Assembly (NCBI GenBank): GCA_903882935.1
Contig: CAIRZB010000098.1
Coordinates: 1-64,000, forward strand
Direction: 5' to 3'
Source of the DNA: an uncultured Parafilimonas sp.
GTDB lineage: Bacteria; Bacteroidota; Bacteroidia; Chitinophagales; Chitinophagaceae
Length of the DNA stretch: 64,000 bases
A program made the translations under genes and the position numbers. The notes under the pieces were generated by a model. It worked only from the letters and a program-made list of their open reading frames with translations. It was not told the DNA's origin and made no database searches. Numbering within the stretch: position 1 is the first letter of the stretch; every line of letters begins with the position of its first letter. Of the stretch, positions 52,816-61,028 are shown piece after piece.

Positions 52816-52900
52816 GAACGCAGATTGTTAGGATGGCCTGGATGAATGAGATTTTCTTATTTATCTGCAATTATCTTGAAAACCCTAACAATCTGCGTTC
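52816..52900. repeat. GAACGCAGATTGTTAGG inverted-repeat element
   Basis: GAACGCAGATTGTTAGG (52816-52832) and CCTAACAATCTGCGTTC (52884-52900) are perfect 17-bp arms with a 51-bp interior containing TTATCTGC. Same family as 48831-48941. A copy of the 18-base leader AACTGAAAACTATAAACT follows at 52921-52938. Confidence 0.75.
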
Positions 52901-52944
52901 TATCATCCGCACAAACTGAAAACTGAAAACTATAAACTATTAAT

Positions 52945-55398
52945 ATGTTTAAAAACTATCTTATCGTAGCACTCAGAAACTTTTGGCGCAACAAAGTGTT
53001 TTCGCTGATTAACATTATTGGCCTCGCCATCGGCATTAGCGCATCATTGGTTATCTTTCTATTGGTGTCGTACGATTTTAATTTTGATAAGTTTCATAAA
53101 GACGGGGAAAGGATTTACCGTGTTGTTTCCGACTTTACATTTGGTGGTGAAGCATACCATAACTCCGGGGTATGTGCACCGTTGGCGGCAGCGGTAAAAA
53201 AAGAAGTAACAGGTGTTGACATTGTTGCCCCTTTTTATGAATGGGATGACAACCTAAAAGTAACCGTGCCTTACCCCGATGCAGGCAAGCCGGTTGTCAT
53301 AAAAAAACAAAAGGATGCCATTTTTGCCGACGAAAATTATTTTAACCTGGTTGGGTATACGTGGGTAGCAGGCTCGCCAAAAACAGCCCTCAACCAACCA
53401 TACCAGTTGGTGCTTACAGAGAGCAGGGCAAAATTGTACTTTCCCAACCTTGCCCCGGCACAGGCAGTTGGTAAACAGGTAAGGTTTAATGATACCGTGC
53501 AAACAACTGTAACAGGTATCGTAAAAGACATTCAAGAAAATACCGACTTTACGTTCAAGGCGTTTGTATCATTCGCCACACTTAAATCAAAAAGGTTTGG
53601 CTTGATGGATTGGGATGAATGGGGCAACACCAACGGCGCTTCGCAGTTGTTTGTAAAAACGTCCATCGGCACAACACCTGCGCAGTTAACGCGCAAACTC
53701 AACAAACTATTTGAGGTTCACCATACGCCCGACCCCGAAGACCACAGCACTACAAGCTTTGCATTACAGCCACTGGCTGATTTGCACTTTAATGAAGTGT
53801 ATGAAGGTTATGAGGGTGGGCATTTAGCTCATAAGCCTACCTTATACGGCTTGTTGGCCGTCGCAGCATTTCTGTTGCTGTTGGCATGCATTAACTTTAT
53901 AAATCTTACCACCGCACAGGCATCGCAGCGCGCCAAGGAAATTGGCATACGCAAAACCATGGGCAGCACCAAACAACAACTTGCCTCGCAATTTTTAAGC
54001 GAAACATTTTTGTTAACCCTCATTGCTGGTTTACTATCCATTGCATTAACACCTTTACTGCTAAAAGTATTTGCCGATTTTGTTCCAGAAGGGCTGCATT
54101 TTAACTTGGCAAAACAGCCTGGCATTATATTGTTCCTGATTGGGCTAATTGTAACGGTAACTTTATTATCAGGTTTTTACCCGGCACTCATGCTTTCATC
54201 ATACAACCCAGTATTGGTGTTAAAAAACCATACATTCAGCAATGCAGGTAAAACCCGCTCGGCTTGGCTGCGCAAATCATTAACCGTATCGCAGTTTGTA
54301 ATAGCACAGGTGTTTATTATTGCAACCATATTGGTGGGCAAGCAAATAAGTTTTTCGCTCAATAAAGACCTCGGTTTTAGAAAAGATGCCGTACTCTATT
54401 TTAGCACCAATTATTACGATACCCTAAAAACCCACCAATCGGTATTGCTGCAACAATTAAGAACCATACCAGAAGTTGCCATGGTAAGCGTGGCAAACAA
54501 CCCACCATCCAGCAACAGCACTTGGAGCAGCACCATGAAATATAAAGACGGCAAAAAAAACATTGAAACAGATGTGCAGGTAAAAATTGCTGACAGCAAT
54601 TATATTGGTTTGTATAAAATAAAATTACTGGCTGGCACCAACCTTAGCAATTGCGACACCACCAATTCCGTAATCATCAACGAAACATATTTGCATATTT
54701 TAGGCTTTAAAAACCCACAGCAGGCCTTAAACAAACAAATAGATTGGGATAAGAAAAAAACCATTGTTGGTGTGGTGGCCGACTTTCACCAAAAATCGTT
54801 GCACGAATTGATAAAACCATTGGTAATTGCCAATGGCAACAAAAGGTCTAGGTCAATTAACATAGCCCTGCAACCGCAAAATGCAGAAGGCACCGTATGG
54901 AAAACAGGCATCAGCAAAATTGAAAAAACGTTTAAAAGCATTTACCCGGAAGATGATTTTGATTACCACTTTATAGACGATGCCATAGCAAAGTATTACA
55001 CTGCCGAAAAAAACATCTCCAGCCTGTTAATGTGGGCCACGGGGCTTGCCATATTCATCAGCTGCCTTGGTTTGCTGGGGCTAGTGATTTATGTTACCAA
55101 CCAACGCACTAAGGAAATTGGCATACGCAAAGTAGTGGGTGCAACTGTTACACAGATAGTTACCTTGCTGAGCAAAGATTTTTTGGCACTCATTGCCTTG
55201 GCTTTTGTAATTGCAGTACCCATTGCCTGGCTGGGCGCCAACAAATGGCTGGAAGGTTTTGCCTATAAAACAGCACTGGCTTGGTGGGTATTTGCATCTG
55301 GCGGCGCAACCATGCTAGTGCTTGCATTTGTGGTAATGTTGATAAGAACTTTCCGCGCGGCCACGGCCAACCCGGTGGAGAGTTTGCGGACGGAGTAG
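52945..55398 (+). CDS. FtsX-like ABC transporter permease, paralogue 4
   Basis: 817 residues. Same family and layout: YLIVALRNFWRNKVFSLINI at the start, LLLLACINFINLTTAQASQR near residue 310, IFISCLGLLGLVIYVTNQR near residue 700, end NPVESLRTE. It lies downstream of the IS3 element, which separates it from paralogue 3, so it relies on its own promoter or on read-through from the IS. Confidence 0.93.
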   Translation: MFKNYLIVALRNFWRNKVFSLINIIGLAIGISASLVIFLLVSYDFNFDKFHKDGERIYRVVSDFTFGGEAYHNSGVCAPLAAAVKKEVTGVDIVAPFYEWDDNLKVTVPYPDAGKPVVIKKQKDAIFADENYFNLVGYTWVAGSPKTALNQPYQLVLTESRAKLYFPNLAPAQAVGKQVRFNDTVQTTVTGIVKDIQENTDFTFKAFVSFATLKSKRFGLMDWDEWGNTNGASQLFVKTSIGTTPAQLTRKLNKLFEVHHTPDPEDHSTTSFALQPLADLHFNEVYEGYEGGHLAHKPTLYGLLAVAAFLLLLACINFINLTTAQASQRAKEIGIRKTMGSTKQQLASQFLSETFLLTLIAGLLSIALTPLLLKVFADFVPEGLHFNLAKQPGIILFLIGLIVTVTLLSGFYPALMLSSYNPVLVLKNHTFSNAGKTRSAWLRKSLTVSQFVIAQVFIIATILVGKQISFSLNKDLGFRKDAVLYFSTNYYDTLKTHQSVLLQQLRTIPEVAMVSVANNPPSSNSTWSSTMKYKDGKKNIETDVQVKIADSNYIGLYKIKLLAGTNLSNCDTTNSVIINETYLHILGFKNPQQALNKQIDWDKKKTIVGVVADFHQKSLHELIKPLVIANGNKRSRSINIALQPQNAEGTVWKTGISKIEKTFKSIYPEDDFDYHFIDDAIAKYYTAEKNISSLLMWATGLAIFISCLGLLGLVIYVTNQRTKEIGIRKVVGATVTQIVTLLSKDFLALIALAFVIAVPIAWLGANKWLEGFAYKTALAWWVFASGGATMLVLAFVVMLIRTFRAATANPVESLRTE

Positions 55399-55768
55399 GA
55401 TTGAAAAAAGTACAGCGGCGGTAATAAATTACGAGTTTGCCACACAGCATACTTAACTGGCATCAGTTGTGCTGTATGGCAAACTTGCTTTGTTAGGCTG
55501 TGGCAAACAACATTCTAGTAGATAATTTAAACCTCCCTGTTAAAAAATTGCGGTAGCCGTAACATTAAAAAAAAGTAAAACTTTTTATGTTTCGACCAAG
55601 TGTAATGCGTTAACCCTACATTTAGTAAGTTTATTAGCCAAAAAGCATGCATGGGCCTTATACCCTTTTGCCTATTAGCGCGCAATAACGCTTTTGGGAC
55701 TTTATAAGAACCATTAATAAACTGTTACACTGAAAAACACATAAACCAAAAACCTTCCTCCAATTATT
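55399..55768. other. 370-bp spacer with a long hairpin (55434-55485)
   Basis: The left arm begins AGTTTGCCA and reaches ACAGCA and AACTG; the right arm is CAGTTGTGCTGTATGGCAAACT. They pair over about 22 bp with a few bulges around a GCAT loop. A third TGGCAAAC follows at 55500. No T-run. The rest of the spacer should hold the SDR promoter; no gene is seen. Confidence 0.6.
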
Positions 55769-56578
55769 ATGGAAAAAAAACTTCAAAACCAAGTAGCTAT
55801 TATTACAGGTGCCAGCAGCGGTATTGGCGCAGGTGTGGCAAAAAGCCTTGCAGCATCGGGTGCCACTGTGGTAATTAACCACCCCGTGGCCGCAACAAAA
55901 GCACCCGCTGATGAGGTGCTGAATGAAGTTATTGCCGCGGGTGGCCAAGGCATAACCTACCAGTGCGATGTAAGCAAAGAAAGCGAGGTAGTGACCATGT
56001 TTGCCGATGTGGTAAAACAATTTGGCACCGTGGATATTTTGGTAAACAACGCAGGCCTGCAAAGAGATGCACCGTTTGACCAAATGACCTTGGAGCAATG
56101 GAATTTTGTAATTGGCGTAAACCTTACCGGGCAGTTTTTATGTGCCCGCGAAGCCATAAAAGAATACTTGCGGCGTGGCGTTGACCTAACCAGAAGCAAA
56201 GCCGCCGGCAAAATAATACACATGAGCAGCGTACACGAAGTAATACCCTGGGCCGGCCACGCCAACTACGCAGCCAGCAAAGGCGGTATTATGCTGATGA
56301 TGAAAAGCATTGCGCAGGAGTATGCACACAAAAAAATACGCATCAACAGCATTTGCCCCGGGGCTATACAAACCCCCATTAACAGGCAGGCATGGGACAC
56401 GCCCGAAGCCATGGACGCATTACTTACCCTTATACCCTACAAACGGATAGGCCAGCCCGAAGATATTGGCAACGCGGCAGTTTGGCTTGCCAGCGACGAC
56501 AGTGACTATGTGAACGGCATCTCCCTATTTGTTGACGGCGGCATGACGCTGTACCCTGGGTTTACGACGAATGGATGA
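55769..56578 (+). CDS. SDR-family NAD(P)-dependent oxidoreductase (glucose 1-dehydrogenase-like)
   Basis: 269-residue classical short-chain dehydrogenase. The cofactor loop is ITGASSGIGAGVA (TGxxxGxG, about 13-25), the NNAG motif is in DILVNNAGLQRDA, catalytic Ser is in HMSSVHEV, and Tyr and Lys are in NYAASKGG. The end SLFVDGGMTLYPGF is typical of glucose 1-dehydrogenase-like members. Substrate unproven. It ends 4 bp before the 42-unit heptamer array; the SDR, four-helix-bundle and glucosidase genes share one strand. Confidence 0.93.
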   Translation: MEKKLQNQVAIITGASSGIGAGVAKSLAASGATVVINHPVAATKAPADEVLNEVIAAGGQGITYQCDVSKESEVVTMFADVVKQFGTVDILVNNAGLQRDAPFDQMTLEQWNFVIGVNLTGQFLCAREAIKEYLRRGVDLTRSKAAGKIIHMSSVHEVIPWAGHANYAASKGGIMLMMKSIAQEYAHKKIRINSICPGAIQTPINRQAWDTPEAMDALLTLIPYKRIGQPEDIGNAAVWLASDDSDYVNGISLFVDGGMTLYPGFTTNG

Positions 56579-56582
56579 TGGA

Positions 56583-56876
56583 CGTGAAACGTGAATCGTG
56601 AAACGGCAATCGTGAAACGTGAATCGTGAAACGTGAAACGTGAATCGTGAAACGGCAATCGTGAATCGTGAATCGTGAATCGTGAATCGTGAAACGTGAA
56701 ACGTGAAACGTGAAACGTGAATCGTGAATCGTGAATCGTGAATCGTGAAACGTGAAACGTGAAACGTGAAACGTGAATCGTGAATCGTGAAACGTGAATC
56801 GTGAATCGTGAATCGTGAAACGTGAATCGTGAATCGTGAAACGTGAATCGTGAATCGTGAAACGTGAAACGTGAAT
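56583..56876 (+). repeat. Array of exactly 42 heptamers, CGTGAA(A/T)
   Basis: Unbroken run of 294 bp made of CGTGAAA and CGTGAAT in irregular order, with CGGCAAT at a few places. It begins 4 bp after the SDR stop. Since 7 is not a multiple of 3, the opposite strand has a long stop-free frame whose translation repeats FTIHVSR-like units; this is not a gene. Paired with the inverted array at 56939. Confidence 0.95.
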
Positions 56877-56938
56877 AAATACATGCGAGTTTTATGTTTT
56901 ACTAATTACGTTGTCGCTAATAATTGACGTTTGACGAC

Positions 56939-57026
56939 ATTCACGATTCACGTTTCACGATTCACGACATTCACGTTTCACGTTTCACGATATTCACGTT
57001 TCACGACAATCACCCTATTCACGTTT
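56939..57026 (-). repeat. Inverted heptamer array upstream of the four-helix-bundle gene
   Basis: ATTCACG and TTTCACG units (reverse complement of CGTGAAW), with some 9-base variants such as ACATTCACG and ATATTCACG. It can pair with part of the 42-unit array across a 62-bp AT-rich spacer (56877-56938). It ends 12 bp before the ATG at 57038. Confidence 0.9.
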
Positions 57027-57037
57027 AAAACAAGCCT

Positions 57038-57391
57038 ATGTTTTTGCAGTTAAATCACCAGCAACTAGATGTGTATAAAATTTCTCGGGCTTTTGTAAAA
57101 GACTGTTATTCAGCCAGTAAGTTATTGCCACCAGATGAACGGTTTAATTTAATCCAGCAAATTAGGCGTGCAGCATTATCGGTACATCTTAATATTGCGG
57201 AAGGTTCATCAAGGAAGTCAGAACAAGAGAGAAAAAGATACTACGAAATAGCAAGGGGCTCTATTATTGAAATTGACGCAGCTTTTGACGTTTCAGCCGA
57301 TCTTGAATATGTACAAAAGGAACAATTAACAAGCACGGGTGAAAATATGCAAAGATGCTTCTCCAAGCTTTCAAAAATGATAAACCTTTAA
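57038..57391 (+). CDS. Four-helix-bundle protein (S23 / 23S-rRNA-intervening-sequence family)
   Basis: 117 residues. Family signature: LDVYKISRAFVKDCYSASKL, then NLIQQIRRAALSVHLNIAEG (the conserved helix with N-I-A-E-G) and RKRYYEIARGSIIEIDA. The family includes proteins encoded in 23S rRNA insertions and the Avd accessory protein of diversity-generating retroelements; the function of stand-alone copies is unknown. No reverse transcriptase or rRNA is nearby. The gene is framed on both sides by pairs of inverted heptamer arrays, and the array after it begins on the base next to its TAA. Confidence 0.92.
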   Translation: MFLQLNHQQLDVYKISRAFVKDCYSASKLLPPDERFNLIQQIRRAALSVHLNIAEGSSRKSEQERKRYYEIARGSIIEIDAAFDVSADLEYVQKEQLTSTGENMQRCFSKLSKMINL

Positions 57392-57568
57392 CGGGAGACG
57401 GGAATCGTGAAACGAGAATCGTGAATCGTGAATCGTGAAACGAGAATCGTGAAACGAGAATCGGGGAACGAGAATCGTGAATCGTGAATCGTGAAACGTG
57501 AAACGTGAATATCGGGAAACGGCAATCGTGAAACGAGAATCGGGAAACGAGAATCGGGAATCGTGAAT
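57392..57568 (+). repeat. Second heptamer array, 25 units plus AT
   Basis: 17 heptamers (57392-57510), AT, then 8 heptamers to 57568. Units are CGTGAAW, CGAGAAT, CGGGAAW and CGGCAAT, more varied than the first array. It begins immediately after the stop codon of the four-helix-bundle gene. It is opposed by the inverted array at 57619 across a 50-bp AT-rich spacer. Confidence 0.93.
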
Positions 57569-57618
57569 AAAATAAACAAGAATTTTTTCGTTCATATTTA
57601 GCAAAAGACCTAGGGCGG

Positions 57619-57783
57619 TTTCACGATATTTACGACATTCACGTTTCAGGTTATTCACGTTTCACGATATTCACGTTTCACGTTTCACGATATTCACGTT
57701 TCACGATTCACGATTCTCGTTTCACGATATTCACGTTTCACGTTTCACGCTTCACGATATTCACGAAATTCACGTTTCACGAT
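57619..57783 (-). repeat. Inverted heptamer array ending at the glucosidase start codon
   Basis: TTTCACG, ATTCACG and ATTCTCG units alternate with 9-base units ATATTCACG and ACATTCACG. The last unit is TTTCACG followed by AT and then the ATG at 57784, so it occupies the whole place of promoter and ribosome-binding site. Confidence 0.93.
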
Positions 57784-60393
57784 ATGAACGAACAACAACG
57801 CTTACAAAACCCGGCCTGGAAAAAATGGGGCCCTTACGTGTCAGACAGGCAGTGGGGCACGGTTAGGGAAGATTATAGCCCCGGTGGCAACGCATGGGGA
57901 AGCACCACCCACGACATGGCACGCAGCAAGGCCTGGCGCTGGGGCGAGGAAGGTATTGCCGGCATTTGCGATGAAAAGCAACTGCTGTGCTTTGCCATTG
58001 CCCTGTGGAACAAAAAAGACCCGATTATTAAAGAACGGTATTTTGGCCTAACTGGCGCGGAGGGCAACCATGGGGAAGATGTAAAGGAGCTGTACTACTA
58101 TTTAGACAGCACGCCAACCCACAGCTACATGAAGATGCTGTACAAATACCCGCAGGCGGCTTACCCGTACCAATGGCTGATTGAGGAAAACAAGCGGCGC
58201 AACAGGCTACAGCCTGAATTTGAAATAATTGACACCGGCATATTTAACGATAACAGCTATTTTGACGTATTTACAGAATATGCAAAAGCCGCCGACGATG
58301 ACCTATTGATAAAAATAACAGTGCACAACCGTGGCTTTGAGGATGCATCCGTTCATGTGCTGCCCACCGTTTGGTTCCGCAACACCTGGGCTTGGGGATA
58401 TGATGATTACAAGCCCTCTATCATGTCGTCAAACAATGGAAACGTCGTTATCAACCACCGTGACCTTGGCAGCTATACAATACACCTTGACACGGCCGCC
58501 CCAACACTGTTTTGCGACAACGAAACCAATAACGAAAGGTTATACGGCACAAAAAATGTGTCAGCCCATCCAAAAGATGCAATAAACGACTACCTAGTTA
58601 ACCACAACACAAAAGCGGTTAATATTTACGCGGCAGGCACAAAGGCGGCCATAAACTATGATGTTACCGTAAAAGCCGGGCAGAGCGTAACCATACGGCT
58701 AAGGATGGAAAAAACAAATTTGCAGCACCCTTTTGAGGATTTTGATGCCATCTTCAACAGCCGGTTGCAAGAGGCGGACGAGTTTTATAATGCCCTGCAA
58801 AAAGACATAAAAACCGACGATGAAAAACTAGTACAACGCCAAGCCTATGCGGGTATGCTTTGGAGCAAGCAGTTTTATTATTACGATATTCAGCAATGGC
58901 TCGACGGCGATCCCGCCCAACCTAAGCCGTCCGCCCAACGCAAAGATGCCCGCAACGGCAAATGGATGCACCTCAACAACGCCGATGTTATATCCATGCC
59001 CGATAAATGGGAATACCCTTGGTACGCCGCTTGGGACTTAGCATTTCATTGTATTTCTTTTGCCACCATTGACCCAGCCTTTGCAAAAAACCAGCTATGC
59101 CTGTTAACTAAGGAATGGTACATGCACCCCAACGGCCAACTACCCGCTTACGAATGGTCGTTCAGCGACGTAAACCCACCCGTGCATGCGTGGTCTACCT
59201 GGCGTGTGTATGAGATGGAAAAAAAATCAACCGGCGGTGGTGGCGATATTGCTTTTCTTGAATCAGTGTTCCACAAATTGCTAATAAACTTTACCTGGTG
59301 GGTAAACCGTAAAGACGCAGAGGGCAATAATATTTTTGAAGGAGGCTTTTTGGGCTTGGATAATATCGGCGTGTTCGACCGCAGTGCACCACTGCCCACA
59401 GGCGGCCACCTAGAGCAGGCCGACGGTACCAGTTGGATGGCTATGTACAGCTTGCACATGATGAAAATAGCCTTGGAACTGGCCTGCTACAATCCGGTTT
59501 ACCAAGACCTAGCGACTAAATTTTTTGAGCACTTCCTGTACATTGCAGGTGCCATGGCCAATATGGGTACGGATGATAACGGGCTTTGGGATGAAACGGA
59601 CCAGTTTTTTTACGATGCCCTACGTATGCCCGATGGCAGGGGCCAAAAACTGCGCGTACGCAGTATGGTTGGACTAATACCCTTGTTTGCGGTGGAAGTA
59701 TTGGAACATGACTTACTGACCAAACTACCCGAATTTGCAGAACGCCTTACCTGGTTTTTAAACAACCGCCCAGACCTGGCAAGCATGGTGAGCCGTTGGC
59801 AAGAAAAAGGTGGTGGAGAAACCCATTTGCTAAGCCTGCTGCGCGGCCACCGCATGAAAAAGCTGCTGTTGCGCATGTTAGACGAAAAAGAGTTTTTAAG
59901 TGAATACGGCATAAGAGCCTTATCGAAATTCCATCACGACCATCCATTTGAAATGTGGGTAAATGGCACAAAATTTTCCGTTAACTATACACCCGGGGAA
60001 AGCGACACTGGCCTTTTTGGCGGCAACAGTAACTGGCGCGGCCCCATTTGGATGCCGGTAAATTACCTATTAGTCGAAAGCCTGCAACGCTTCCATTACT
60101 ATTATGGCGAAGAATTTAAAGTGGAATGCCCCACGGGTAGCGGCCAATACCTTACCCTTAACGCCATTGCCGACTTTATCTCAACCCGTTTAAAGAATCT
60201 TTTTTTAGTCAACAATAATGGGGAGCGGCCAGTGTTAAACGGCTATGGTAAAATGCAGCATGATGAACATTTTAAAAATTATGTATTGTTTTACGAATAC
60301 TTTCATGGCGATACTGGGGCGGGCGTTGGCGCATCCCACCAAACTGGGTGGACGGGGTTGATTGCCAAATTATTGTTGCCTAGGGAAGTGTAG
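57784..60393 (+). CDS. GH63/MGH1-like glycoside hydrolase (glucosidase)
   Basis: 869-residue (alpha/alpha)6-barrel glycosidase of the mannosylglycerate-hydrolase/GH63 type, without signal peptide. Seen: WGTVREDYSPGGNAWG near the start, KWEYPWYAAWDLAFHCIS, GQLPAYEWSFSDVNPPVHAW (acid/base region), EQADGTSWMAMYSLHMMKIA, and SNWRGPIWMPVNYLLVE. It probably hydrolyses a glucoside or a compatible-solute ester in the cytoplasm. The start ATG abuts a heptamer array and no Shine-Dalgarno is visible; an internal start is unlikely because the first 20 residues fit the family. Confidence 0.92.
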   Translation: MNEQQRLQNPAWKKWGPYVSDRQWGTVREDYSPGGNAWGSTTHDMARSKAWRWGEEGIAGICDEKQLLCFAIALWNKKDPIIKERYFGLTGAEGNHGEDVKELYYYLDSTPTHSYMKMLYKYPQAAYPYQWLIEENKRRNRLQPEFEIIDTGIFNDNSYFDVFTEYAKAADDDLLIKITVHNRGFEDASVHVLPTVWFRNTWAWGYDDYKPSIMSSNNGNVVINHRDLGSYTIHLDTAAPTLFCDNETNNERLYGTKNVSAHPKDAINDYLVNHNTKAVNIYAAGTKAAINYDVTVKAGQSVTIRLRMEKTNLQHPFEDFDAIFNSRLQEADEFYNALQKDIKTDDEKLVQRQAYAGMLWSKQFYYYDIQQWLDGDPAQPKPSAQRKDARNGKWMHLNNADVISMPDKWEYPWYAAWDLAFHCISFATIDPAFAKNQLCLLTKEWYMHPNGQLPAYEWSFSDVNPPVHAWSTWRVYEMEKKSTGGGGDIAFLESVFHKLLINFTWWVNRKDAEGNNIFEGGFLGLDNIGVFDRSAPLPTGGHLEQADGTSWMAMYSLHMMKIALELACYNPVYQDLATKFFEHFLYIAGAMANMGTDDNGLWDETDQFFYDALRMPDGRGQKLRVRSMVGLIPLFAVEVLEHDLLTKLPEFAERLTWFLNNRPDLASMVSRWQEKGGGETHLLSLLRGHRMKKLLLRMLDEKEFLSEYGIRALSKFHHDHPFEMWVNGTKFSVNYTPGESDTGLFGGNSNWRGPIWMPVNYLLVESLQRFHYYYGEEFKVECPTGSGQYLTLNAIADFISTRLKNLFLVNNNGERPVLNGYGKMQHDEHFKNYVLFYEYFHGDTGAGVGASHQTGWTGLIAKLLLPREV

Positions 60394-60514
60394 GCTTGGC
60401 TTGTTAGTTTTAGGCAAATGGGATGCACATCAAGTGGGACGGAGGCCCCAAAAAACGAACTCACTTGGTTGTAAGGCAAACACCTAGTTTGCGTCATACA
60501 CCAAAAACAAATTT

Positions 60515-60958
60515 ATGAAAAAGATGTTCGTGTTGGCAGCATTTGCAGCTTTAGCATTTGGCGCAGTACATGCCCAAAAGGCCGAGATATTTAACGACAA
60601 GGGTGTGGCCGTGCATGGCTACGATGTGGTGGCGTATTTTACCAAAGGCAAGCCGGTAAAAGGCGATAGTAAGTTATCTTTTAGTTGGAACAACGCGACA
60701 TGGTATTTTGCCGACCAGCAGGACTTAGACCTTTTTAAAGCCAACCCAGCAAAGTATGCGCCACAGTACGGCGGCTATTGTGCATACGGCGTGTCAGAAA
60801 ACCACAAAGCACCTACCAAACCAGAAGCCTGGAGCATTGTAAACGGCAAGTTGTACCTAAACTACAACACTGATGTACAGGCAGATTGGAAAAAGGAACA
60901 AGACAAAAGAATATTGACTGCAGACAAGTTATGGACCGCGATAAAAGACAAAGAATAA
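60515..60958 (+). CDS. YHS-domain protein, exported
   Basis: 147 residues. Signal peptide MKKMFVLAAFAALAFGAVHA. YHS-like core: GVAVHGYDVVAYFTKGKPVK, SFSWNNATWYFADQQDLDLF and KYAPQYGGYCAYGVSENHK. The domain is associated with metal-related proteins; the role is unknown. Separated from the glucosidase by 121 bp; a bidirectional terminator follows. Confidence 0.92.
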   Translation: MKKMFVLAAFAALAFGAVHAQKAEIFNDKGVAVHGYDVVAYFTKGKPVKGDSKLSFSWNNATWYFADQQDLDLFKANPAKYAPQYGGYCAYGVSENHKAPTKPEAWSIVNGKLYLNYNTDVQADWKKEQDKRILTADKLWTAIKDKE

Positions 60959-60981
60959 AACACAAATTTGAACCCAAAATA

Positions 60982-61010
60982 AAAAAGCCTCCAAAATATG
61001 GAGGCTTTTT
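60982..61010. terminator. Bidirectional intrinsic terminator
   Basis: AAAAAGCCTCC and GGAGGCTTTTT form an 11-bp stem with a 7-base loop and a T-tract on each strand. It ends both the YHS gene (plus) and gldN (minus). Confidence 0.85.
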
Positions 61011-61028
61011 AATAACAATTAGTTTTGG

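Noticed and set aside
56525-56884. 119-codon minus-strand open frame encoding FTIHVSR-like repeats
   Set aside because: It is the translation of the 42-unit heptamer array. A 7-bp unit without stops is open in all frames; no conserved protein.
57371-57658. Minus-strand open frames over the second heptamer array
   Set aside because: Same reason: repeat-derived low-complexity translation with no start context or family.
56583-57783. Possible CRISPR-like or DGR locus because of repeats and an Avd-like four-helix protein
   Set aside because: No spacers, no cas genes, no reverse transcriptase and no template/variable repeat pair in the window.
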